Positions 31,734 through 42,800 of a DNA stretch of 64,000 nt are shown piece by piece. Below the pieces are notes generated by a model, which searched no databases, was not told the DNA's origin, and saw only the letters and a program-made list of their open reading frames with translations. The DNA is taken from the NCBI GenBank assembly GCA_947179485.1, contig OX359249.1:41960250-42024249 (forward strand), written 5' to 3'. A program made the translations under genes and the position numbers. Origin of the DNA: Allacma fusca. Lineage: Eukaryota; Arthropoda; Collembola; Symphypleona; Sminthuridae. Every line of letters starts with the position of its first letter. Position 1 is the first letter of the stretch.

Positions 31734-33617
31734 CTGTAATTTATAAAATTGTGACTTAGCATCGACATATTACAATTGACATCACTACCCCAACAACAAT
31801 AATACGCAACAAATACGTGACGAGCGATGGAAGGTGGAATAACCAGTTATTAAAACACTTCCGAAAAAATGTATGTCTAGGAGTTTGTAGAACTACTTGT
31901 AGTTTACTCGGGTAGATACTTGGCCTCTGCCCCAACAACCCTGCGTCGGCTTTTGTTCACTTGTAATAATAATAAGACTGATCAGGATTACTAGAACAAC
32001 CTGGACTTTGATAGTTCAAACACGTTCAAACGTACACATTTACGAACATCATATTCCCATCACGTCTCCATTAGAGTTAGCATTAGTTATTAAACATTTC
32101 TTCCCCGGCATGAAACAAGATGTACGAACAGAATTTCCCCAATTTTGAAAAAAATGACAATGATTAGGAGTAATGTGTGCATTTTCTTGCATAAGAGGCT
32201 CAGTGTTTGTGGTTCTTCCGTTACAAATAAAAACTCTACGGATACGGAAGAATTGAAGTTTACATTGGCACACCCTTTAAGGTTTTTTCAAATCAATCCA
32301 GTAGTTCTTTAGCAATTGTTTTGCGCTATGGAAAGTCACATCCGCACTATAAATACGATTAAACAAAGAGAGTATTTTCACACTGTTTCATAAATAGATC
32401 CAAACCTCATAGTTTAACTCAACTTCTGTTGATCGGCCAAAAAATCAAACAACGAAAAAGCCAAAAATGTTGTAATGATGGCATAAATAATTTACACCCA
32501 CACACCGAACTTGTTCATTGAATATTTACTAGGAGGAATAATTACTAAAGATTTGTAAATACTAACGATTAAGAACTGTTAAATTTTCACTGCGGTGCTC
32601 GAAAATTCTGGCAGACAAAGAAAATTGAGCAATTACATAAATAAACTTCGAAATTCACGGGAAATAATCTTTGAGGCTTGACAAAAAAAATATGTAACCA
32701 GCCTTACTGTAAAGAAAGGTTTAAGTTAAAGTATAAGCTTACTTAAATCTTTACTAAAACCGGAAATTGAAGTTTCCAATCCTCAGTTAAAAATCGAATA
32801 ATCAGCTGCATCAATCGTTCTGGAATAACCTGTCTGAGCAGTTATCCTGACTCTAGACTGATAAAACATTGGTAACTACAAGAAAATATCCCACCGCTTT
32901 TAACTGAATTCCTTTTTTGCGGATTTATGATTTGAATCGACTCTCCTCCCTAGTATAATCAGTTTTGCACACTCTTCCTACTTTCCCAATACCAAAACTC
33001 ACCACACAATCTCCAATCTTTCTGATTAAATCTCAACAACAGACACTGAATCAATCAAATGATCAAATCGACATACCCTGCTTCACTTGAACTGGTGCTT
33101 CAATGTTAGATTCATCATCATCATCCCCATCTTCTCCTTTAAATTTCTGACTTCCACTATCGCTGGCTTCGGAGTCATTCGCTGTCTTTGGAATTTTAAC
33201 CTGAGGGTGTCTTTTGAGAAATCCATAATACCAGTCATCACTTGCCATTCTCTTCTCCGAATTGAACTGATTTTGAATACCGTTGGAGTCACAGTACTCA
33301 TAGCAAATCCTCTTGATATCACTAGATGTGACGGAAAAACCTTGATCCCGCAAGTCCAATATTGTTTTCTCCAGGACATCCTCTTCTATCCTCGTCAGGA
33401 TGGGGTTACCCCCACAAGTTCGGAATTGATTTACATCATGAATGCCGCCGGACTGTTGAAACTTGTGGTACTGTCTGTAAAGGGTAGCTCGGGAGATTCC
33501 GAAGAGTCGAGCCGCCTCGTTAATCTTCAGCTTGGTTTCCTTAATGGATGTCAGTGCATCAAGAAGGTCTTGCTTGGACCACCGATCTTCCGTCTTCCTT
33601 TTGTAATTTCTCACCAT
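31576..33617 (-). CDS. Pipsqueak-HTH/CENP-B domain protein (pogo transposase-derived), two coding exons
   Basis: Exons 33617-33077 and 31733-31576 join in phase 1 (CAG G/AG CCA) to give 232 residues. It starts MVRNYKRKTEDRWS, the usual opening of arthropod pipsqueak-type HTH proteins. Residues about 12-54 form the HTH (KINEAARLFGISRATLYRQY) and about 71-141 a CENP-B/Tc5-type DNA-binding domain ending DDWYYGFLKRHPQV, with the typical W...F..RHP motif. An acidic run (GEDGDDDDESN) and a Lys/Ser-rich tail follow. There is no DDE catalytic domain, so this is not an active transposase; it is probably a nuclear DNA-binding protein recruited from a pogo-like element. Targets are unknown. An intact frame and a clean intron argue against a decaying copy. 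Confidence 0.85.
33077..33617 (-). CDS. Psq/CENP-B gene, coding exon 1
   Basis: ATG at 33617 is preceded directly by TTTTCCAG/A, a good acceptor, so the 5' leader is probably spliced. Donor GCAGG/GTATGT. Contains both DNA-binding domains and the acidic run, 180 codons plus one base. Confidence 0.87.
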
Positions 33618-36420
33618 TCTGGAAAATATTTCAAAATCATCCCATTACTCCACAAGCCCAGTCCTCACAACCACACCGTCCGTCCCCTCCACACTCTACC
33701 AATCCTCATCGGTCAGGTTCGGCATGATCAACAAAAACATTACACAATTTAAAAATCAATTCACGTCTATCCTTCCCACAGGTACGAAAAAAAAAACAAA
33801 AAAAAAACTATAGCAAGTAAGTCCTTGTAATTTCATACTCTGAAATGTGAGTCCCTGACTGGGGGAAATTGTCCTGGTCCTTCAACCAACTTGACCAAAG
33901 GATAACAACGCAGTGGTTATTTAAGACCTCAGCGTGACTGCTTTAAACTATGCGTTGGCTCCCAATTGAATTCTTCAATCCGTTGCGCCTCTCACAGGAC
34001 AATCAATGGATAGGTTGTAATGTCATAGTCCTACAGATTAGGACGTCGAGTTACTCACAAAAGGGTAACTAGCAAGTCTCCGAAATGACTAATTCCCACC
34101 TCGAGTCCACTGACACAGTCACCGCTCTCGCTCACTATACCACAACTAACGAACCACTCAGAATCAGGCAATGTTTTCTAAATCAGATCCAAATTAGGAA
34201 TTTAAATCTTACCTGAAGTCGCCTGGAAGTGGGTTCTAATGGATAAAGACGACTATAACCATGACCAAGGAGTACCAATCAAGAGATATATGCTTGTCTG
34301 TAATGTAAGTACGCGTACACTGAAAAACACACTAGAACTTGTGCCGAAGGAAGGAAGCTGGGCTCAGCCGAGGGAGAAGTGAGAATGGGCAAGGGAAGAA
34401 GAGCATAGTGAAGAGAGTGCTCTGGCAAAGGGGAGATACAAATGTCAGCAAGTTGCCCCAAAGATGTCGTCAAAGCCTGCCTGTCCACAAATCCTTGGTT
34501 ACACTCAAACTATACTCCTTTCAATCATCGTTAGATGTAGACTTTTGGCTCTCATCTTTCTAGGGGCAATACAATAAATAACTCTTTCCGCTCGTTTCAA
34601 CACATCCAGTGCCTAATGCTATTTCTGCATGCAATCCGTATACAGGGTCTTTTCAAATGTACTCACAAAAAAAATATATATTTTTTTAAAATGACTGCAT
34701 TCTAATTATTTCAAATCATTTACAAGTCACTACTCCTTTGTAACCCTGTAATGAGCCATAGGATATTTATGTCCGTTTTTCATTCCATTTTTTAAGACTC
34801 ATTCAGTACGATATGAGTCTCTCATATGCTCAAGTCTATTTATAAGTGTCTATTTTTAAGTGTAATATTAGTAATAATAACTAGTAAGTATAGTGTACAT
34901 GATATGGAATAAATATGGAATAGGGAGTATATGAAGGGCTATTAATTCTGTCATTACTGAAGTAAAGGTATGACAGAAGGACCCCGTAAACTGTCCATAA
35001 AAGCAGCTGAAATGAAGCTAAATAATAGTATCGATATCTGGGCATTGGGTGGAGAGCATAAAAAAATTAAATCATAAATGTACCAATTTTTTAGTATAGT
35101 AATTGTGAATTGCGATGCTGAGGAATTTATTTGACTAGGTATTTATTGAATTAGGCAACAGTAGTTACTTTCCTGTTGCTTTATTTTTTGAGGGGAGTTT
35201 CTTGTAATGAGTTTGGAGCCATTAGAATAGTGCTTGGGGTTCTTGGGGTCAGAGGAGCCTTTAGTGTGTTTCTGGCTTTACGGGAGGGAATTTGAAGAAT
35301 TTTTGGAGTAAGGTGGGGATACTTAGATATGGGATGTATTGTGTGTTACTAGTTAAATCGATTCGTATGAGAATTTAATTATTAGTATTACATAGTATTG
35401 GGGTTGTCATCACTTTATATGTATGTTATTGTGTCATAATAATAAATAAGAGGAAAGAATCAAAGCGGATGCTTAGCTTCTAATGAAGACTTTGTTGAAA
35501 AATCGGTATGTAGGTATGGCATGGCTGTCAGTGTGAGTGTGTCCGGCCTTTGTAGACTATGGAGGCAGGAGACGTAATTATATGAATTGTCCATGTTGAC
35601 TCATTGACATTGACTGCCAGTTTGTGTGCAAAATGACATTGCTCATGTGTCATGGTTAGTACTTCCACGATTGTGTAACGGGCCCTTGTAGGAGTAGGAC
35701 TTTTGGGGTGACGTGCATATTTTTGCATTTGCACTGTAAAGCCACAAACGTGTTTCAAAATTTTTTTAAAGAATGGTATGGAGGAGATTTTTGCAAAATG
35801 ACGGATGATTGGGAATTGGGAGGAGTAAATCTTTCGAATGAGTTCAAAAAGATTGAGATTGATTATGTTGCGCCTGTTTATAGAGGCATTGGTGCAATAT
35901 GTGCTTAGTGTAAGTCAATTGTTTATATTGCAAGCTGAATTTGTGTGGGGATGCTGGGAATTATGGGGAGTGCATGGGTCGTAAATTATTAATATGCCTG
36001 TGTCAGTATTAGTTATTATTAGTGCTTGTATCAGTGGTGAGGCTTGTAGCTGAGCATGTAATGTATGTGACATTAATTCATTCGTATTATTATTACTTAC
36101 AATTTGTATTGCAGACAGGCTGACTCAATGACTGACTGCACTATTATTTCTTGTGCAGTCTTATTATGTACATTTGCTACTACATCTACAGAGTCATTTA
36201 TGTAGGTACTACGGGTACGAAATAGACAAATTCCGATGTTGTATAATACAGTAGGGCCTTCGATAAACAATTTAAACCCACGGGAAGTGATGGAGCGATC
36301 CGAGTCCTAGTTCACCACAATGTATAGATACGTTAGTAGCGGCTGTGAGTGCTAAAGATCGAGGAAGTAGAAAGTCAAGTGTGTACACAAATGGATAAAG
36401 ATCTACCGGGCACAGCCGGT
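33618..36420. other. Intergenic region between the Psq/CENP-B gene and nompC 3' end
   Basis: Holds the likely 5' end of the Psq/CENP-B gene. From 34560 to 36400 no gene, RNA or element was recognised. Confidence 0.6.
34213..34321 (-). promoter_or_regulatory. Possible non-coding first exon and start site of the Psq/CENP-B gene
   Basis: On the minus strand a strong donor GACTTCAG/GTAAGA ends at 34213, which could pair with the acceptor just before the ATG at 33617. About 108 nt upstream is TTTTTCAGTGT, containing the arthropod initiator TCAGT (34323-34319). Inferred only from motifs. Confidence 0.3.
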
Positions 36421-36426
36421 TTTATT
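36421..36426 (-). terminator. nompC polyadenylation signal
   Basis: Minus-strand AATAAA 172 nt after the stop, followed by a T/G-rich segment (TTTGTGTAC). A short hairpin (ACCGG/CCGGT, 36405-36420) lies directly downstream. Confidence 0.5.
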
Positions 36427-36597
36427 AATTTCATAAAATACTGCATCATAATATATTTTGTATGCATCTTCATGTATATCTGTACAATAATGTAATTAAA
36501 AATGTTATGAATTTCAGGTAGCAAGTAATTTTTTGTGAGTTTTAAATTTTTTTTTAGTTGAAACAAATAAGTCTGAAGAGTAGAAATTCTGAATTAT

Positions 36598-36842
36598 TTA
36601 TCCACTTTGTTGAATTGTAAATGTTGAACCTTCGGTTGAACCTTGTTCTCCCTTCTCTGGTGGAATGACAGGTTCTTCTTTTCCAACGAGTACTCTGTAC
36701 TTCTTAGCAATCACAGCCCAGTCAACCACAGTTTCTATTCTGGATTTAGCTGCCATGCTGGCATTGGATCCTAACGCATTCAATGGACTTCCAGGTGTCA
36801 TGGGACTCACTTGAGCCACACTGAGTCTCATGATGTCAGAAA
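36598..36842 (-). CDS. nompC: nompC exon 21: C-terminus and stop
   Basis: Acceptor AATTTCCAG. LSVAQVSPMTPGSPLNALGS and RIETVVDWAVIAKKYRVLVG align with Drosophila LSQVHLSPLGSQASF and RIENVADWEAIAKKYRALVG. Ends TFTIQQSG then TAA. Confidence 0.96.
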
Positions 36843-39800
36843 CTGGAAATTAAATTTGAGCAATTACACATATGTAAGTTTAAACCAATGTTGAGTTTTG
36901 ATACTGCTACTGTTAAAACACTTTCTGTATTAAATTGTAAACTCCATTATTCAGTTTAAGCCCCCTCTCATCAGCACTTCCTAAACTTCCGATTTTTATT
37001 CCGATGTCTTAAAGTCACTTTTAGTTCGATAGAAAATTTATCAAGCAGAGTAACAAAAAAAAGGTACCCCCAAACTGTACCCTGTCTAAAAAATATGAAT
37101 ATTTTTAAGGAATCAAAGATCAATTTGTGACATCTCTCGAAAGTCGGACACTTCGTTCATAAAATTGAAAAACCATGTGGATTTTAAACTTTAAATTACA
37201 AGTTTTCATTGTTAGCAATGTTCGGTAGTTAAGAAATTCTCCAGATATTTGTAAAAATTATAATTTCTGTTTTGTTCTTTCCAATGGAGGGTTTTGTATT
37301 TGTTATTCATGTGAAACCAGAGCTTGCCACTGACATGAGTTAACAAGAGTGACTTGAAACTCCAGCAAAATAAATTAGTGCCCTTAGCAATGGACTTTAG
37401 TATTTGACTCAATACTAAAATTGCATTGGGGTTACTATTTGATTAGCTCCATTTAAATTAAATTGTCCAACCTTTGGGAGAAACTTGAGATTTCTTAAAT
37501 ACTGTCTTCCAGCGTTGCTTTGGATTGGCCTTAGCTCCAGCAAATTGAAACACATTGCGACCAGTGGCCATTGGTACGGCTCCTTTTCCTTCCAGCTTCA
37601 AAGGGTTGAAAGGCTCTGCGTAAAAACACAAATTATTGTTCCTGTGAATAGGTTTGTTTACATAAACTAATATAATTTCATTCCTTATGGAAACAAATAT
37701 AGGGTCGAGTACTGAAAAAATGGGTTATTTCCATATTATATGATAAATTCCAAATGCAGTAGAAACTACATATAGAAATGGCCTTGTAAGGTAGAATCTA
37801 AATTAATAAATGTAGCTACATATAGGAACTTGAAATAAGATAAGAACCTTTAAATAAATGCTCACTAACCTCTCTTAAACCTGCAGAGTTTGACAATCCA
37901 GCCAAACCATGAGGTGAATAAATTAATTGGTGAAGGAGTAGCAGCTGTCCGGTGCATATTTCTAATCAATTTGGCAAGACCGAACTTCCACTCGATGTCG
38001 GATTGTGCTTGAATGCGCTGGTAGGTGTCGGACATCATAGCAATGAGCAGATTGATCAACACGATAACAGACACCAAGAGGTAAATTCCGAAAAACACTT
38101 TGAACAGAATTATTGTCCACACTGGCTGTGTCGGTTCAATCCGAAGATTATCTAGGCCGGTGAGACCGAACAGGGCAAAGAAGAGCAGCTCAAAGGCATC
38201 CAATGGAGTCATCAGAACTGAATGAAATTAAGATAAGTTTGATTTAAAAAAAAGAAGAAAAGTGATTTGGAGTAGTCATACTCCTCCATATAGTCATCCT
38301 CATAACGATAACGGGCATTAAAAAATTTAATATCCCCCAGCAAGGGCAGGTACTGGTTAAATTAGAATTTAAACACTGGGCACGGGCTTACAATTTGGCT
38401 CAAATAAGGGGCCGGGCTGGACATTGCGTAGGAATTCCTGACGGGCGCTACCAAATACCCGTACGCCCATCAGTCTAGCTCATGTAGAATTCTCCTGAGT
38501 AATTTTTGGTATCATAGAGTAAGTATACAGCTAGCTAAACGTCCTTCTTTTACTCTTTCTACCTCAAAGTCTACTTGATCGATGTGAAGGAGTTTCCCAG
38601 TGGCAAAGCCACTACAACCACAAACATTCGGGTGGTATGTGCAAGGTGCAAAGAAACATTTCTAACCCCCCCCCCCCCAGCTAAGACCCCCTAGCCCTTA
38701 AATAAAGAAATTGTAAACAAGGAGAATTAAGCAAATTTATTTTCCCCAGATTGAGCAAATATATTTTAAGATTTTTCAAAAATTGTCGTTTTAAAATTAT
38801 GGCCCCCCTCCGTAAAAAAATTGACAAATTCAGATTACTTTTGTAAAAACTTATATTTAAAAATTTCATATTTAAAGTTAAAATTTGCATACTACCGTTC
38901 AAATATTTTTCTAATTGTGTTTAGGTAGAGCATTTTAGCTTTCTAGTAGCCTTTACACAAGTCCCTGAGTTGCGAATATTGGGAATGACCGAAAAATGAG
39001 GGAGCAAGTGAAGTAATACGTCTATGAATAGTGAAAAAATAAAAAGTACGTATAAATCTAGTGTGACTGTTTTAGTTAGGAAAATGATCATTCGTTCTGT
39101 GGTAAAAATATTAAAAAATGCAATGTAAAACATTAATTTAGTTATTCCAGACCACGGATACCAGCTATGCCCGACAGGGGCGGGTAACTCTGCCCCTAGA
39201 GGGCACCGGATGGGCCGGAGGAGGAAGTTTCCACGAGCCCCCCCCCCCAGCTCTATACTTTTATCCTTGTAAGCTAAAACTAAATGAAATAAGTAGTTTT
39301 TATAAAATATCTCCAAGATTACCTCCAGAAGGAAGCCCGTTGGTGAGGAGCTTAGCTTGTGCAGTCAACGTTGCATTTATATCACGTTTGGCGAAAGGCT
39401 GATTTAATGCTGCCATGACCATTGAGAATCCGACCATGAAAATTGCCAAAACAGCCAAGAACCGAGCCAAATCAGTCATTAAATTTGCAATAATAATGGC
39501 CCAAGGACCGAAGAGATAATGGAAAGAAAGGAAATCCAAAACTTGAACACACGCAAGAAGAACTGCAGTAGCAAAGAGTTGATTCCGTAAGTAAAATAAT
39601 GTCGGATGCCACGCTCGTTGTGGAACCGCAAACCCAACACAATGCATGATAACACCAAATATACTAAAAATTAACACTGCCACTTTAATCCATCCCAACC
39701 CTGCTTTGTCACTAGGGTTCGTAATCTCTGATATAATTAGGCCGGTCAACCAAGCCAATAACATCCATTCCATCCAATAAGGTGTGAAATCATTCCTCAG

Positions 39801-42800
39801 CACATCGTAAATCGGAGTGATACTTGTGAGACACAAAAGAATGATGAGATACACATGGGAGGTTAGGTAAGACATAAACTTGATGATTGGAATCTTGTTA
39901 AAACGATGACCCAGGGGTAACGAAAATGCCACCCAGACGGGCGGAATCACTAGAAACGTCACAAACAACAACACTAGCTTCCAACTACTCCACGTCAAAC
40001 TCCCAACCCACAACTCTTGAAGGTAGCGTTGTACTGCCGAGTGAGCAATAACTTCCTTTTGCTCATTTTCAATTAGAACATCTAGAAATTGTACACCTCG
40101 GCGATCCACTGAACGGAGCAAGCGACCCGCAGATTCTGAACCTGCAGCTAGTGAAAGTAACTCCGCTGCCATGGCTTCACAATGGCTGGATGCTGCGATC
40201 AAGTCTTTCGCTCTTTCTTTTTCCTAAAGCACCATCATTAGAAGAAATATTTATTAGAGATCATAAGTGATCACAAATGACATTTGATAGTCATGGCAGA
40301 TGAAATTATTGTCCCAATATGTGTACAATTAATGTAAAACAATTATTATTCTTGTAAATACCTTGGCTGATAACACATTCAAAATATTTGACAATTTAGC
40401 TGCCACATCTACGGGTGCGGGTGAAAGCAAAATGAATTCATCAATGGCCTCATTGTTTGTATTCTTGCCACAGACGGTGAGATTGTAAACAAACTGTAGG
40501 GAACAAGTTCAAAAGTTTTAAATCTCATTTTATTATTCTAGTAGTAGAGTTGGAGAATGTTTTGAATATGAGTTGCTCAGATTAATACCTCCTTGTCCTC
40601 CATTAAACCATATGTGTCGTGTTCCTTTTTTATCAGGTACTGTAATACTGTGTTGTGGTTCTCAGCAGCGGCAAACCAAATGGGTGAGTACCCTTTCGTA
40701 GTTTTTGCTAGTGGAGAAGCCCCACTTTCTACCAAGTGCTTCACTACATCACCATGACCAGCCTTCGCAGCACAATGCAGCGGAGTCCAGTTTTCCTGTG
40801 AGAATAATTTATAATCACATTTATATTTTGAAATTCCATAATAATGTGTCGATAACCACTCAGGGGTGTGTTTTTTCTTCCGATCGACACCGCCGAAAAA
40901 GGTGGTAATAATAATAATTATTACCACCTTTTTCGGCGTGCATCTAAGCTGCTTTTCTTTTTCAATTGTTATTCCAGTTACTTTCGCTTTTATACTTTTC
41001 GCCAGGGCAGCTCATATACCAAAATAAGATAACTTTGGATGATGAGCGGACAACTAGTTACCTTATCCACGGCGTCGATTTCTCCTCCCTGACCCAGAAG
41101 TACCTCTACCATCTGGTTGTGGCCGTGGACCGCAGCAATGTGAAGGCCTGTCCTCCCGCTGTTGTCCTTACTTTCCAAGAGTTCGGATGATCTGCTGAGT
41201 AACAAACCCACTACGGTAGCATGTCCTCCGCGGCAAGCCAAATGTAAGGGATTGAAACCCTGAAAAAAAACACGAGACATTTAAACCTGTGTTCATCGTC
41301 ATCATATTGTGTTTACACGAGGATTCTCATGAAGGTAAATATACTGAGATACTTTAGAAAACTAGCAGTTCTTCTGCTGACTTACAAATGTTTTAGTTTT
41401 TGCATCTACTTGAACTCCAGCGAAATTCAACAACAGACGCACGACATTTTCTTCCCCGGAGAAAGCACCAAGATGAAGAGGAGTGAGACCGGACTCAGTA
41501 CCTAGATCTTTAACGAAACTGGCAGCTAAAGAAATTGGAGGCTCAGATTGAATCGTAGCAGGTATGTGAGTTAACAGTTCTCGAACTGTTTCGGACTGTC
41601 CGAAATAAGCTGCAATGTGTAGAGCTGTGAGACCCAACTTTCGACTGCTTAATGATATGGCATCGGAATTTTGAAGGGCCTCTATCACGCTCGTGTGACC
41701 ATTTTTGGCAGCAAGATGAACTGCAGTGTAGCCAGTCTGAAGGATATCAAAAGCGCATTAGTATTAGCATGTGTGTACATCAACTTAAATACGTTTGATA
41801 TTATTTTTGTAGTTGGATGTAGATTAGCAGGAAATTGCTAATCTAAATAAGCTTAGTTTCCAAAATGGTGTACCCGATTCTCATCAGTGGCAACTGCTCC
41901 GGCGTTCAGTAATGTTTTGACTAAATCAGCGTGACCTCCTTCTGCAGCGAGCTGAAGAGCAGTTGCGTCAGTGCTTCTATTACGAGCGGAAATCACCCCT
42001 TGTTTGTCAAACTTCATAAGTTCTTCTAATACTGATATAGAGCCCTTCTCTGCAGCAAGATGCGCACAAGTACTTCCGTTCTGAGGAAAGAAAAAATTGT
42101 AAGAGACATATGTAAGCATCTTGTGACATACCAATGGTAGTATCTTGACCTCAAGCGACACTTACCTTTGTAGAGCTAGAAGCTAGGGATGCTTGATGTT
42201 TCAAGAAAAGTTTGATGACTTCCGAATGATTGTTTTCTGCTGCTAAATGAATTGGCTTCTGACCATGATCATCAGCAGCATCCGGATTAGCCCGCAGTCC
42301 TAAAAGGACTTTGCACACTTCCAGCTGACCACTTTTGGCTGCCAGATGAAGCGGGGTTTGTTTTTTCTATTTAAAAAACCAGTCATAATTTTTATATGCA
42401 GTTATAATTACAAGGCCATACCTATACACATGCAATTAGAAGATTTCAATGGAAATTTTGCAAAGCCTATATGAATTGCATTGAACTGTTTACAGTCAGC
42501 GGAACCTTACCAGAGTAACAACATCCACAAAGGCATTGTGCTCTTGAATCAGGAACAAACATAGTTTTGTGTAACCCTTTTGTGCTGCCATGTGCAAGGA
42601 CGTTAAACCCACTCGAGACTTGGCGTTGATAAATGCACGGTACTGAAGAAGGATCCCGCAAACATCCTGTAACATTTGTACACAAAACTCTTGCATCAAA
42701 AATCAATTCTTCCAGACAACTAGGTCTTGTAAGGATCATACAGAAAAAATCAAAGGATTTAACCTGGAATCCTTGCTCGGATGCTAAATGCAAGCCCGAT

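Noticed and set aside
33087-33752. 221-codon plus-strand frame
   Set aside because: It is the reverse strand of the Psq/CENP-B coding exon, whose minus-strand protein has two clear domains.
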